Shown: piece by piece, positions 1 through 12,469 of the stretch
Layout: each line of letters starts with the position of its first letter
How positions within the stretch are numbered: the first letter of the stretch is position 1
Source of the DNA: Hyaloperonospora brassicae
Taxonomy: Eukaryota; Oomycota; Peronosporomycetes; Peronosporales; Peronosporaceae
DNA length: 64,000 nt
Assembly (NCBI GenBank): GCA_947650285.1
Contig: CANTFL010001335.1
Coordinates: 299,834-363,833 of the forward strand
Reading direction: 5' to 3'
Program-made: the position numbers and the translations under genes
The notes under the pieces: generated by a model
Told to the model about the DNA's origin: nothing
The model's input: the letters and a program-made list of their open reading frames with translations, nothing else
Database searches by the model: none

Positions 1-866
1 CGTATCTAAGCCGTGAATTAGGTAAAACGGAGTGTCTTCGTGTACACGAGCTTTTGCCGTATCGATCGCAATTGTCAATCTCTCAGAGTATTCATCCCAA
101 TCCTTCTGATCTACATCTGCGACATACATCTTTATGGCTCGATTTAGCGTCTGCACCATGCGCTCTGCTGTGCAACTCGCTTGAGGGCGATAAGCCATAA
201 TCTCACGTTGCTACTGTCCGGCGATATTGTTCAATGCTCGACAAAAATCTGACATGAATTCAGGTTCGCGATCATGCCGTATCACTTCACTTGCTCCAAA
301 CCCTTCGGAACACACGCTCCTCGTATCTTTATGCAATTGATTGCGCCATTCTGGATGTGCGTGCTTTAGCCACTATATATCCCGAGAATTGATTTATACA
401 CAACAGTAACTCTTTGTTCCTTTTAATTGACTTGATAGAGAGGGTTTGTGATTTATTATCGTCATTTGAAACAGGTTCATGGCTTGCACGTTGCTTAACG
501 ACCTTTCAGAGATGGAAGGTAGCCCCTTTCCCGTAGTACAATCTGCACACTCGCCCACATAATGTTGGACGCTTCGATACAACCCTCTCCAATGGAGATT
601 GCATCGGATACGCTGGTAAGTCCTTCCGATCGCATGAAGCCTCCTTTTAGACTCGTGTGATAATGATGCAAAAAATCATGTTGCAACAGTTCGAGGATCC
701 CATGAGGCGAGTCACCTCTGTTTGATCTTCCGATGGCCTCGATGATCTGGGACAGGAAAAAAAGCAAACAGTTCTCGTCCACTTCATAATCTGGAGCAAT
801 CCAAGAATCAGTTTTCGCATCTTCATCGTTTATCTGGATTACATTCCCAAGCAGACAATTCTGCAA
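1..866 (-). pseudogene. Integrase remnant of the family G gypsy element
   Basis: Minus-strand translation gives a zinc-binding-like part (HHYH near 680, then CADC followed by TGKG near 535, in a different frame) and a catalytic-core part below 290. In the core I read a DREPEFMSDF segment (second catalytic Asp region) and TAERMVQTLNRAIK (the catalytic Glu in TAER). At least one in-frame stop and two frame changes separate these pieces. Integrase would insert the cDNA copy into the host genome; this one cannot be functional. The remainder of the domain lies outside the window. Confidence 0.7.
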
Positions 867-1150
867 GTTGGCGATCTAACCTTCCTCCCCTTGCGCCTGT
901 TTGATCCGCTCGACAAAAAAATTGTTGTACCACTTCTTCGCGTAGCACCTCGGGCCTTCCGCGGCTTCGAGACATTGATCAAGTGATCGTAGCAATCTTA
1001 ACCACTTGATCTGGTTTATTCGGTATGATCAATTCATTCAATCGATTCAACGATACCAAGTCTTGCATCACAAAGTCAGAGGTAACGACCGTACTTGTCT
1101 CCTGTTGCAAAGCCGAGATCTAATCGATCAGCACTCTGATCCCATGTCCG

Positions 1151-1581
1151 TTACATATGTAGGAACTCATGTTTAGGCCACGACGGTAGTCTTTGCATCA
1201 ACTTGTGTCGTAACAGCTGTAATCCCGGCGCCTTGCAGTCGATCTCACCCCGCATATGGCGGATCGCCAAATTGGAACCACCACATATGATGATCCGTCC
1301 CCTAGTTTGCATATCCAACAGATCAAATCCTAGCGAAAGACCGCGATATTTCGATGCATTCATATATAAATCCATCGCATATTCCGATGCAGCTTCCACA
1401 ATAGTCCATTCTGGGAGTTTTTACACGATCGCGCTGTTCGCCCTACTCTTCCATTTAACTCGAGCAGATCCGCCAAACTGATCACCAGGAGGCAATCGCC
1501 TTTTTCAACCGTAGGCGGTGGCATTAAGATAGTCAGTCTTGGCTGCCGCTTTGGAGCGATGGCGATCAACATCTCGTCCAC
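1151..1581 (-). pseudogene. RNase H-like segment between RT and integrase
   Basis: The minus-strand frame at 1399-1151 reads as an RNase H fold fragment: a YRGLSLGFDLL segment (cf. the usual AEYNGLLNGFDLL with its catalytic Glu, here lost), then a GRIIICGGSNLAIRHMRGE segment (cf. GDSNLVI with its catalytic Asp, here Gly) and KAPGLQLLRHKL. Both expected acidic residues are missing, so it is inactive. It lies between the RT-linked RNase H (1720-2145) and integrase, which suggests this family carries two RNase H-type modules, as reported for some gypsy lineages. The second-domain assignment is inferred from pattern alone. Confidence 0.5.
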
Positions 1582-1719
1582 CTCGGATCAATGGGTTATC
1601 CTGGCCGCAAGGGTACCGAGTATCTTCTCTTTCCCTTTCTCACATCTTCTAACTTCCTAAGCCCAATTCGACAAAAACGCGGCCCATCTCCGTAGCCTCA
1701 TATTAAGGCCCAAAGATTA

Positions 1720-3100
1720 TCACAACCAAGCAAGAATTGAATATCGAATGAGGAATTTGATCTCTCGAGATACCAGCATAACGTAGCACACATCCAGTAT
1801 TTTTAGTAGAGCTAACACATCTTTCTCCACCATTCCATAGTTAATTTTATGTGCCTTGAGTGTGCGACTTACAAAAGTCACCGGCCAATACACCTCGTCG
1901 TATTCTTGCAGGAGTGATGCTGAAACCGCCCACTTGCTTGCATACGCTACGATTACCTGGATCCGATCTGGGTCAAAGTGATTAAGGACCGGGGTAGTGG
2001 CTATCTTGGCTTTCATCATAGTGAATGCAACCGTAGCCTTCTCCCACCGGGTCCTTCCTTTTGGATCGCGCTCTGTTCCTTCATCCATAGATGGATCACG
2101 GATTTCTTTATTTGTATTTGTGATCGCTGTATCACCAATACCCATTTCTCAGATCTCAAATTTCTCGGCCCCCTTATTTCGTACAACACCGATGAGTAGA
2201 TCGCAAAGTCTCGATACTACTTCCTAAGGATGACTGCATAAAACGCAATGACGTAGGGAAAGGGATATTTACCACCGGCCCCAGATCGTTAAGGTGAGCT
2301 GCCAATTCGGCTTCTGATACTTGGTGACCCAATAATCTACTTTACGACGTCACCAGAAGCTTTTGGCCAAGCTGGTTAGTAAATTTTATCGATCACAAAC
2401 TGCTAGCAATCGTTCGACCTTGTCGTATAAAGAGGTCCACGTTGATGCTGGGATTCGTATGTCGTCTATGTAAGATCGTCTGCCCAGCACAGACGGCGAT
2501 CGATCTGTCTCTAGTTCTCCTTCCGTAAACATGCCGGTTAACTTAATATGACCCGTTGTGGTCAAATACATGTTATCGTCAACCTTTAGATATCCATATA
2601 AACTATATCATGCAATCGCTGGTAAATTTGTGGGGCGTTATTCAACCCAAACGGCATCCTTATCCACTCAATATATACCTGAAGGGGTAATGAATGCAGA
2701 AATTATACTAGTCCGTTTGGTCATTTCTACCACCCAATATCCACTAGCCTTTTCCAAGGAGCAATGCCACAAAGCTTTGTTCATGTCTTACAGCAGCTCG
2801 CTGATAAGGGGCATGGGGTATACCATCCGCCGTGTTAGCTGATTCACCCATCAATAATCAATACATAGCCTGATGTCCTCGACGTTTTTTTTGTGATCAT
2901 GACTATTGGCGACGCTCATGGCGACATCAAAGGTCGAGTGATTTTTGCCAACAACGTTCCCTTGATTAGGCCTGCCAACTTATCCCGAAACTTGGGTGCA
3001 ACCGGCAGTACACGCTGTGCAATTAAATTCGCGTCACCGACATCGATATCGCATAAAGCACCGCGTGCGGCCGGGGGTAAAGCATTGCCTTTTTAATCAA
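1720..3100 (-). pseudogene. Reverse transcriptase and RNase H remnants (family G)
   Basis: On the minus strand I read an RT finger/palm segment near 2880-2790 (RLCIDY, a stop, then WVNQLTRRMVYPMPLISELL), and the YxDD box at 2470-2440 as SYIDDIRIP. The RNase H connection at 2145-1720 contains IVAYASKWAVSASLLQEYD, VYWPVTFVSRTLK and GMVEKDVLALLKIL, which match the usual Ty3/gypsy RT_RNaseH pattern. Frameshifts and stops break the reading frame several times. The catalytic YIDD itself is intact, but the protein could not be made from this copy. Confidence 0.8.
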
Positions 3101-3538
3101 CCCGTGCTTGTTTTTTTATATCAACTGTTGCAACGTCTCTTGACCTTCGGTTAATAGAACACCAGGACCTTTAACTTGGACATCATCAGCGGTTATCTCT
3201 GCCGACAATGTTGCTACCCTGGAAGTACCGCCATACGCTGTTTGACATCTTCTGCGAATAACTGACCTCCTTCATGACAATACACTGATAGTGAACATGG
3301 TTCTTCTTCCTTCGCGCTCCCTTGGCTCAGAACTACGCCAGCTCCTTGCGCTAGTTAGTCAGATCGATCGATCAGGTCCCGACCAATTAATCCACGATCA
3401 TCAGCCTCGTCTTCTTCGCTTAATTGTCCCGGGGCCTGGCTAACAGATTATACCACACATGACTCTTTCACTGACCTCCTATTTCTACCATATTCGTCTT
3501 CTTGTTTAGCGTGATCTCCATGAATCTCAATTGTAACG

Positions 3539-4440
3539 TTACAGTTTTAGCCATATCGCGCCTCGATTTCTCAACAGTCTGGTTATGATCGTCCTGATCT
3601 CAGCGGGGTCCTTGACGTCTTTTTCTGTCCCAGGTCGTGTTAGTATCCGCATCTGCCTTGTGTAATTCGGATGACCTACCACTTGCCCCGCGTATGTTTC
3701 GATTTCCTCCGCTTTCCGCTCTACCGTAGCTTTGTAGACAAACGTCCGCCATTCGTTATACCGTATCGATCCAACCGAAACGTATCCTGGAGATCGAGGT
3801 ATTATGTTCTCCGTCATTCACAAGGCCAGCATGGGACCATATTTTAGCATTATATCGTGTGTACCCACGTTTGTGAGCTGCAAGAATATAATTTGCCCGG
3901 TACGCCCGTCACCGTAGGCACCCAGGCCACATCTTGCCTCACCCAAAGTTTGGACCTCGGAGGATCAATACCGATCCTAACTTCGATCGACTTGCCTGCC
4001 GAGATACTTATATACTGATCGTTAAATTTGACTGCCGATGCATTCGATCTGTACGTTGGTCTTTGTCCTGCCAAAATCAATTGGACTTCGCTCGGCAGAC
4101 ATAGCGTTCCATCGGCCAGATCGAAATGGATACCCGCCCGATCCATGCAATCCATACCCAGTATGGCTTCCTATCCTGCTTGATCTCCGACCCATACGTT
4201 GAAGCAGTGTAAAAACGATCCGTCCAAGGTAAATTTGATCTTAGTTCTTCCCGCTGTCATGGAGGAATTCTAATCGAGCCCAATACATTCCTGCGTCCGA
4301 CTTTTGTCAATCAAACAAACCACCTTACGAGCAAAGATATTGTCTATGATTGATACTCCCGAGCCGGAGCCAAACAGCATGGTGGCTTTCTCGTTGTTGA
4401 TCTTGCCTACAGCCTTAGCTTGCTTTAATTACTTCCCCGG
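3539..4440 (-). pseudogene. Aspartic protease region remnant (family G)
   Basis: Minus-strand pieces include VCLIDKSRTQE near 4310, the ILGMD-like strand read across 4175-4150 (EAILGMDCMDRAG) typical of the C-terminal part of retropepsins, and the downstream linker IEVRIGIDPPRSKLWVRQD and GYVSVGSIRYNEW. Stops occur at about 4268 and 4170 and a frame change near 3850. A retropepsin would cleave Gag-Pol. The active-site DTG/DSG is not convincingly present in what I can read, and the copy is dead. Confidence 0.6.
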
Positions 4441-4776
4441 AGTGTGGTACTTCCAATAACCGCGCGACTCCCCCGGGACGAGATCAAGTTTCATTTTTAT
4501 AGGGGATCGAGTAAATTCGTCCACTCTTTTCACTTTGAGGTTAGAGAGACCAAAGTAGTAACAACCACGTATATAAGCGATCGGATTGATCAGGTTGTTA
4601 AACTTTTGATATATCCTTTGCCTTTTAACAAATGAATACATGCAAAGCCCAGAACGATCGGCTCGTACCATATTCAAACCTGGCGAGCGTCCTAGTTTAA
4701 AAATTTATCAACCTTGGGCGGGAACATCCCAGCATGCTTGCTGGGCACGTACTACTTGCGGATCAGGTTGTAGAAT

Positions 4777-5930
4777 TCATCCATTTGGGTTTATGATACA
4801 GTCATGTATCCCTCCACACGCTACAAACACATGCAGGTACTTGGTTGACGGATGACCTTTGCGGCCACACTTCTGGCACGTCAATCTCTTCCAGCATCCT
4901 CGATCGTCATGCGTTTTTGAACCGCAGTGTGTATACGCTTTATTCAGCGTGGTGCAATCCGCACTGCATTCCAGACGCTTCTCACCTGGATCCACCTCTT
5001 GGTCTCCCGAATCCTTCAACCGATCTGAGATTGCGGCCACAAACAAATTCCGTGGTTCTTCTTCCCCGTTCTGTCTGCTGATATCTGAATCTGATTCAAT
5101 ATCCTCGATCTCCGCACAAAGAGCTCTGACTGCTTGAGCCGGCTTCAACGGAGTTTGAGGTAAAGTTGGTGTAGATCGCAATTGTAATTTGTTCGATCAT
5201 GTAGATGTTTGTGTCCGTCTGTTTTTCATACACTGGTAAGCGCGTAACGTCACTCCCATCAAATCTGCGTCTTCCAATCTGAGCAAAGTCGATTGATTAG
5301 CCAGATCGCGATAGTTGAGCGTCCCGATGAAGTGTTTCACATCTTCATGGCGAATGTATCGCGATCCATCTCGAATACGTATCTTCGCCTTTATCGCTGC
5401 GTTAATCAACGAATACAGATACTCCAATGACATTTCCTTTGATCGCTTCTTTGCGTAGTAGTACTGCCTTCCAAATGACATGCCATAGCCCCCATATTGC
5501 ACGAGAAAGCTTTTAAAAAATCCTTCCATGAGCGGCTGGCAGTCGGCTCAGCTGCTTATACCAGTTCCGTGCGGGACCCGCGAGTAGATCTCCAAACGCT
5601 AGGCACTTTTCGTTCTCTGGAGTTTAGTCCCGTAGAAATGTGTAATTGATCTTGCTGATTCACCTTTCAGCCCGATCTTCATCCCTGTCTTTTCCGTTAA
5701 TCTACTTTAGATCCGCAATCGCGGACGTCGGAATCCGCGGAGCGCTAATTCCACCACCTGGCGCCGTTTCCGTAGCCGCTACCAGTGGCCGTCTAAGATC
5801 GTCTTGCTCGGAGTCTTCGAAATCTCCTTCCGGGTAATGGGTATCCGATCTGTCCTGGCGCGATCTGACCATTTCCATCTCGACATCCGGGACATATGTT
5901 CCGTGCTTCCTCGCACTATGCATTTTTTGA
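4777..5930 (-). pseudogene. Gag remnant with CCHC zinc knuckle (family G)
   Basis: Minus-strand segments in order are: GGGISAPRIPTSAIADLK (N-terminal part, about 5760-5705); a broken stretch with a GPARNWY-like motif near 5575; then MSFGRQYYYAKKRSKEMSLEYLYSLINAA (5529-5390), RIRDGSRYIRHEDVKHFIGTLNYRDLANQ, and a zinc-knuckle region at 4905-4840 reading CQKCGRKGHPSTKYLHVFVAC. The knuckle has lost its last Cys (Tyr instead). Gag packages the element RNA. The same protein, also broken, appears in the inverted copy at 14330-15543, which shows that the two are one family. Confidence 0.75.
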
Positions 5931-7026
5931 CGAATAAACAGCTTGACGAGCTTGTCAATGCTGCTTTTGTTGGAAACGTCTCACGGCAGCTTCGAAATAT
6001 GTCTCTAGTGGTCCCGGGATGCTCAGTCTTACGTTCTCTCTGGCGCCTGTGGCTGTGGATAACGAATCGTCCTTGATCTTCACCATGCACTCTCGCAGAT
6101 GAGATGCCCAACTTGAATTCAGCGACATTCGCTGAATAATTTTTCATTCATCTAAATCGATCTCTAATTCCGCTGATGCTTACTGCGATGAACCAGTGTG
6201 ATATCCTCATAAAGCATCTGCAATCGCCAGAACCACTTGATTTTCGCGCTTGTATTCACCCGTCAACGGGATCAACCCCTCACACAGCGATCGACAAGCC
6301 TTGATTAGCTGATCTTGTTTAAAATACAATAATCGCTTCGGGTCAAACGCCCCCGCGACAAACCCTGCCAATTGTAGTAGTTGGACAATTCCGTTAACTT
6401 CTTTTAGCGTGTTCGATGCCGTCGATAGAGCTAAAGACGGGCCTTGAATCTTCCCGATCAGCTTACGCTTCTAAATTTACAGTACTGGGTCGCTTAACAG
6501 CAACGTCTTGAGTATCTATCAATGATATTCTTCCGTCAGACGGTCTAATTGCCAATCTTCTACCGTATCTCTGTCTTCCACAAACTTGACTGGTTGATAC
6601 TCGCCTTTCATGGCGCTCGCGCGTTTTTCAAGACCAAACGCGGCTTTCTTTGTCCTTGCCACCTTAGACTCTTTCTTCTTTGACATCAAAACGGTGGATT
6701 TAGATGAATCTTGTTCGGTTTTGACCGATCAATTTACACCTTGCGAATTATGCTTTTCAGCACAATCCGATTTGGTCCCCGAAGGGACCTCAGGAGCGGG
6801 TCGAGGTTAATCTTCCAGATCGAGAAATCGATCCTCCTCTTTAATTTTCTTGTTCTTAGAGCCCATCCCAAAACTCTTATATTTCCGAAATACTTTCATC
6901 CGCGCGTCTGAGGTGATCTCTCTGCCTCTGATGCTTCATTCCAGGTTTAGTCATAATCTGAATATCGTCTCCAAAGGACTCAAGGTGAAATCCCAAGTCA
7001 CCAGAAGATCCGTGCACGCGCACTAT

Positions 7027-7970
7027 TGTGGTGGAGTGGTGATCGCTCGTTTATCGTGATCGATCCCAACTCTCCACTGGAGCTTGGACAACTAGCTAAC
7101 GGATGGGGTACTTCGATATCGTGTTGCATGCTTTGATCACCTTGTGTATTCGTTGGTAGGGCGTGTTGCACTCTTCCAGGTGGACTCAGGTCAACGCCAA
7201 GCTAAACCGTGCTTAGGATTGATGCTGTTGGGTGGAATACTTTACACGATTGCGGGTGTACTTGTACAGTGCTCAATATAAGTCACCCTGATCTCTACGA
7301 GATCGCCTTCTCCAAAGTAGGCGCTTCATCCGCGAGCCTTCTGACACCATAGGCCGTCTCGCGATCTTGCACTCTTCGCCTTTACTTGTCTGCTGCGTCC
7401 GAACGTAGAATAAGTTTTCATTGAAAGACATCTAATCCTGGCAAAATAATTCAGGGATATCACTTGATTTTAGTATTCAACTTTTCTTGACGTCGGGTGG
7501 CCAATAATCCAAATCGAAAGAAAGGTCGACACGTGTACTTAGAAGCAAATTGAACTCTGTGCAGTGTTAGACAATCAATCCCAAAACTACTAGCACATTG
7601 CTAGCCCTATCTGTATACTGAATTTCGAAGCCACGTGTCTCCATCTCCCAAAGATCTTCCCCTTGTACCTATTTGGCTTACACCAAATGCGCTCTCTCTG
7701 GTACTTTAGCGTGACCCACACCCGACTGGTATACCATAGATCTAGAGATCGAGATCGAGATCGAGAGATCAGATCGAGATCGAGAGCTCTGATCGAGACC
7801 GTGATCCACCCATTTCGGAAAGTATTTTCCAATCAGAGCCCCTTTCGGACTTATCTGACGCCTGAGATCTGAGAGCTGCCACATCTTTACTCAGCAGTAT
7901 AATCTCGTGATCGCTTTATAATAGGAGAGTTGGGATTGACACCTCAAAGAGAGATCACCACTTCACCACA
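7027..7970 (-). repeat. 5' LTR of the family G gypsy element, about 944 bp
   Basis: The edges form an imperfect inverted repeat: TGTGGTGGAGTGGTGATC at the left and GATCACCACTTCACCACA at the right. A second inner pair follows (TCCCAACTCTCC near 7063, GGAGAGTTGGGA near 7924). It sits directly upstream of gag on the minus strand. Related but diverged copies are at 9920-10890, 12470-13290 (plus orientation, ending CACA at 13290) and 39400-40140. The LTR contains a GATC-rich simple repeat at 7738-7802. Confidence 0.65.
7738..7802. repeat. GATCGA simple repeat inside the LTR
   Basis: About 65 bp of tandem, slightly irregular AGATCG / GAGATC units. It lies in the distal part of the family G LTR. 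Each of the other three copies of this LTR has a different GATC-rich array at about the same relative position. Confidence 0.9.
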
Positions 7971-8539
7971 TAACTTGTAGAGTGTAGTGTGGCAAAATCG
8001 TTAAATGTGTGGTGTGGTTGAGCTTGCTATAAGTGTGGTGAAAATAGCAAAAAATTGATAATATTGTCATCTTATCTTTACTTGGATCCAGCTAATATCG
8101 AACATTCACATTTTTTTCTACCACTCAGTTACATTTACGAATTTCACGATGCCTTTACACAGTGTGTGATTTATTTCTCGGTAAAATAGCCCTAGTATTA
8201 TCGATTGCGAGTCTGCATGGCGTAGGTTAGAGCTCATATACAACATACTTGTTTGGCCACTGCGACAAATAAATTCGTACATATTAGCATACATGTTAAT
8301 CAAATTGCAATTGTACAATTGCATCGTTGGACAGATATCAACGGCACACGCAATTTGGCAACACGATGTAAGCGGCGAATATCAACGTGAATGACTACAA
8401 TAAAAACCAAGATTTACAGGCGGAGAGAGAGGAAATATAGCGAGGCTTCGATAGACCGGTCTGAGCATATGAACCATAAAACAATAACAACACGGATAAT
8501 CGACACTACATCTCTAGTCATCCATCTGTCTTGCATCTA
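7971..8539. other. Flanking AT-rich DNA, no gene seen
   Basis: Between the LTR edge and the first recognisable transposase residues I see only short ORFs without domain features. Part of this may be the 5' end of the Tc1/mariner element that follows, but I could not find its terminal inverted repeat. Confidence 0.5.
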
Positions 8540-9400
8540 CCGACAGCTGCCGAGTAACCGCTCCATTCCTTTTGAAATGACACATTCGACCTATCTTGTG
8601 TACCTCTGCGCAAGTAAACCTGTCCGCCACCCAACTCAAGGTCGTGCTAAGCCTTTCGATGTCTTTTCGCACCGTGCAGCGTATTTTAGCGACGCCGAAT
8701 GGCTCGGGTATCTCAAATTTAAAAAAAAATTGTTGCTTATGGCTGCAGACATGGGTGCGCGAAAATCCTAGGCTAAGGACATGATGCTACGTGATAATAA
8801 CGGGTCATTCTGCGAGTCTATTTTTTTCTCATGGGCGAAAGTAATGGAATCTTGACGGACTCGATGGCTTATAGCATAACTGGCAAGATATGCGCCGCAT
8901 CGTCCGCCAGATGAAGCGACGTCACGCATGAGTTTAATACATCATGGTTAGGGCTACTTTCAGCGCCATGGAAATTCGCCACTTATTACGCCAACAGAAA
9001 GCAAAATTGAGACGACGGCGTGTATAAAATGTCTGAATATCTTCCCTGTTCGCACATCTTACCTATGGTACAGAACTTAACTTTTAAAAGGACACCGCAA
9101 GTATACACGTTTCACATCGCGGCCAGAAATTCGTGTCTGATGAGGAAATAAAAATTTATGACTTATCGTTAACTTCACCTGATATCAAACCCATCGAAAA
9201 TTTGTGGTGAACCATAGGCAGACAAGTGTACGCTAATAAAACTCAATTAGAGCGCTTTCTGATTTATATGAAGCGCTAACTGCATCATGACATGCAATTC
9301 CAAATGCCACTCTAGTGTCACTTGTTCGCCCAATGCCGCGAAGATGCATTAAGATATTCGTAAAAAAGAAGAAGAACAATGATACTCAATATAAAAGACG
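8540..9400 (+). pseudogene. Tc1/mariner transposase remnant
   Basis: Plus-strand translation in shifting frames gives the parts of a Tc1/mariner (IS630-type) DDE transposase. There is a helix-turn-helix end reading SMSFRTVQRILAT near 8650-8690, a VMVRATFSAM segment near 8945 (cf. the usual VMVWGAF), and the third catalytic region SPDIKPIENLW near 9177-9210, followed by a stop. The C-terminal tail PNATLVSLVRPMPRRC is near 9305-9350. Several stops and frame changes make it dead. A second, independent Tc1/mariner copy lies at 40662-42184 on the other strand. Confidence 0.75.
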
Positions 9401-9919
9401 GCGAGTGTTTAGTTGTCATTATTTACATAACATATTTGAATGCTAATGTGTACGACTTTATGTGTTGCACCTGTCAAAAAAGCTTGGTCTATGTGAGTAC
9501 CCCTATACTGTGTGAACTTTTTCGATCGATAGCACAATAGGGTGTTTTTATAACTGCAGTACGCTACATATTTACCCGATATTTTGAATTTGGTTAGATT
9601 GACTAAGTATTAGATGAAAATGTGGGTGTACGATAAAACCCCGGCGCAAAGATAATTTTCATGTGATATCAATTGCGATTGAACCAATTTATTGGCAACA
9701 GAATGTAACGAGATCACTTAGCTACATAACGGATTCTGTAAATGCGAACGGAATGTCACATATCAAAGTGATTGGATAAGTTCCTTTGTTCACAATTGTC
9801 TTTCGTTACTCTATGACTATCAAATTATTTTCGATAACGCAATTTTAACCGCCATATCGAGCGCTACTTAACTGTAAAAAGCGCGTTCTTTGTCGACGCA
9901 TCACACACCGCCTATCGCT
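9401..9919. other. No recognisable feature
   Basis: AT-rich sequence with no ORF or repeat that I could assign. It separates the dead Tc1/mariner transposase from a remnant LTR. Confidence 0.5.
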
Positions 9920-10890
9920 ATGATTGTGGTGGAGCGATGTTTGATGTTTCATAGATCTCAAATCTCTACTTGCGCCCCGACAACCGACTTTTATAGAGGA
10001 TACCACGATTCCGCTTTTTCTTCTTCCTCAACTTGTGTACTTGTCGGTAGATCGAGTTGCACTACAGTAGGTGGACTTGCGCCGAGGGAATAATTTGCCA
10101 TGTTTAAGATGGGGTAGGGGATGATTGTGTGGAATCTTCACACGATTACGGGTGTTTTTGTAGGGTGATCGAAATGAGTGGCCCTGATCTCAACGCAACA
10201 TCCTTTTTCAATATGTAGATACCTGACCCACTTGTTCTTCTGACCAATTTTGCCGTTTGTGATATTGCACCTTGTCCTTTATTAACTTGGTGCGTCCTAT
10301 AGCAGTTAAGAGTTTAATTTAGGAGTCCTTGATCCCTGGCCAATCAATACAATGATGGTACATGATTAAGGTATGCGGTTTTTTGACGTCGGGTGGTCAG
10401 TACCCCAAACCGGAATATGATTCGACATGTGTGCTGATAGGTATATTGAACTATGATGAATGTGTAACTAATCAACCAAAGCTCAGGACTTACGACAGAA
10501 AATACTTGGTAGTACCATGACCTAAACCACGCGTCGTCCTTCACCAAACATTTTAGATTATTAGTGTGGACCACCTCTTAGAACTTTTGATCGATAGATC
10601 GATATCGAAATTTGTGATTGACACTTGTGATCGACCGATAGTGATCGACCTTCGAAGCCGACCGACCGTGATCGATATTTGTGATCTACCGATCGTGATC
10701 ACCACTTGGGATCGACACATATAATCGATTTATTGTAATTGAAAATTGTGATTGACACTAGTAATAAACACTTGCGATCAATCTAGATCGACACATGTGA
10801 TCGAATAAAATTATCGATCAACTGTAATCGACATTAACGACCAATTAATCGTTTGCATAGTGTTTATCAGACAATAAAAACCTCCTCCTC
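9920..10890 (-). repeat. Diverged family G LTR remnant with GATC tandem array
   Basis: The segments TGATTGTGGTGGAGCGATG (9920), CTTGTGTACTTGTCGGTAG (about 10030), the CACGATTACGGGTGT stretch near 10140 and TTTTGACGTCGGGTGGTCAG (10381) align in the same order with the LTR at 7027-7970. No internal element sequence adjoins it, so it is either a solo LTR or a truncated remnant. Positions 10588-10850 are an irregular array of GTGATCGAC / CACTTGTGATCGAC units. Outer borders are approximate. Confidence 0.6.
10588..10850. repeat. Degenerate GTGATCGAC minisatellite
   Basis: At least ten imperfect copies of a unit like TTGTGATCGAC(C) with single-base changes, giving a GATC-dense tract of about 260 bp. 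It sits at the distal end of a diverged LTR. Confidence 0.8.
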
Positions 10891-12469
10891 TATACTATTC
10901 GCTCCATTGATCGTCCCCAGTAAAAATTAAATCTATGTATATATAGAGAGAGCGCGCACTGTTAAGACTGCAAAGTAGCAATCACCATTGGTCACAAATG
11001 TATGTAAACAATCCACACTCGGTGTTACGGTATCGAATTTAGCGAAGACGCCTCCACCGTTCCATCCTCCTGTCCTCGGGAACGCCACATAGAAGAGGAG
11101 CCTCTCTGGAAGATAAACTGGTGCCTTCGCCACCTCAGCAAAATCATCGGATCGAATCGGCCTCGGATAGACCCAGATAGTTTACATTAATGTACAGTCA
11201 GAGGATATTCGCCAACAAGCTCCAGGACTCGGACTTGCAGCAGTCAATGGCGGGGCCATATGGCTGACCAAATTTTATCATATAGGACGTCAACGACGCT
11301 TCTGCACCCCACTCACCTCTTCCCAGGGTATCACAGTAGGATGTTCACGGACTCAATCAGAGTGTGAAGACATCACCTAGCGTTATATAGATAGGGGGTT
11401 GGCGTTTGATTCGTGCGAACTATGTGCAGGAGTGCTCACAAGTGCGCCGATTAAGCACGAGGCGTTGCCTCCACCTCGCCAAAGTCGAGCGACCCTGTCT
11501 AAACTAGAGGCTGCTTATTTGCTCGTTCTGTTCGACCGAGTTATTTAAAATCGCTTATGATCTTTGTAGAGAGGACGAAGCTCTCGAGGGCAATTCCGAG
11601 ATACTGATTACAACCATGTAGGCGCTTAAGAAGATCATGCGGAAAAAGGGAAGTCAAAATAGATGGGCACAGGCACCGATGCTCAATTCATATGCTCAGA
11701 TTGTGAAGCATGAAGATTCACCATTCCGCCTTAGCCCCATTCGATCAGACACGGCTTCTAATTAGGGAATAAATGCTTATATTAATCTCGTAAGTATAAA
11801 GGCGACAACATTACAAATTTTCGTACCTTGTGTGCAACATACAGTGGAAGGATAATAGGCACCACTCTTTTGGGGAGATGGATGACTAATGGATAATATT
11901 AGATGAAGGGGATCCTCGAAGGTCCTGTAGCACGCCGGAGTATATCAGATTACATGTACCACGTTGTTATGAGTGAGGAGCGCATTTGCTTGAGCATCCC
12001 GATGATGCACGATATGGAGGCGAATCATTTTTTCATCTAGACCGCCACAGATGCATAAACGTTTGGCTTCAGACGAAGAAAGCGCATACCAGATCGATCT
12101 TTGTTTCCGCTGAACTAGCATTAGTAGACATAATAGCACTGCTTCGGATTCAAGAAATGACTAAGGAATAGGAGTTGTAAATTTGAAAATTGTTGGCCTC
12201 TTTTTTGTATCTTCACTCGAACAACTACCGAACGACACAAGAAGCTTTAGTATCCATACCAATAAGGTTGTTAATGGTGTGGCAAAGCAATAACAAGATT
12301 TCCTGTTGAGTTGAGCTTGAGAGCCCACAGATCGTCAGCGTCAGTTAAGGCGGAAAAAGGCTCTGGTTGGAGGATTCAAGCTGGAACGGTTGACTCATGA
12401 TCGTGTACCCAAGCGCACCAGCTCGCAATGTCGTTGGTGGCAAGGATGAGATATGTGGTTTACTCTAGG
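10891..12469. other. No recognisable gene; short ORFs only
   Basis: I see ORFs no longer than about 66 codons on either strand and none has a motif I can name. A short GA repeat lies near 10945. The stretch may be the debris of older insertions, but I cannot support a call. Confidence 0.5.

Larger units (their letters stand above)
1..7970 (-). mobile_element. Degenerate Ty3/gypsy LTR retrotransposon (family G), truncated by window edge
   Basis: Read on the minus strand, the order from high to low coordinates is LTR (7027-7970), gag (about 5930-4777), protease region (4440-3539), reverse transcriptase (about 3100-2160), RNase H (2145-1720), a second RNase H-like segment (1399-1151) and integrase (866-1). 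That is the Ty3/gypsy order. Every domain is broken by stops and frameshifts, so the copy is dead and old. The 3' LTR and the end of integrase lie left of the window. The protein pieces resemble the abundant gypsy family of Phytophthora as I remember it; this is recognition from memory, not a search result. An oppositely oriented partial copy lies at 12470-15543. Confidence 0.85.

Noticed and set aside
7663..7884. ORFs rich in Arg/Ser/Asp on both strands
   Set aside because: They are translations of the GATCGA simple repeat inside an LTR.
10588..10850. GATC-rich repeats as a possible CRISPR-like array
   Set aside because: Units are short, contiguous and degenerate without unique spacers, and the genome is eukaryotic.
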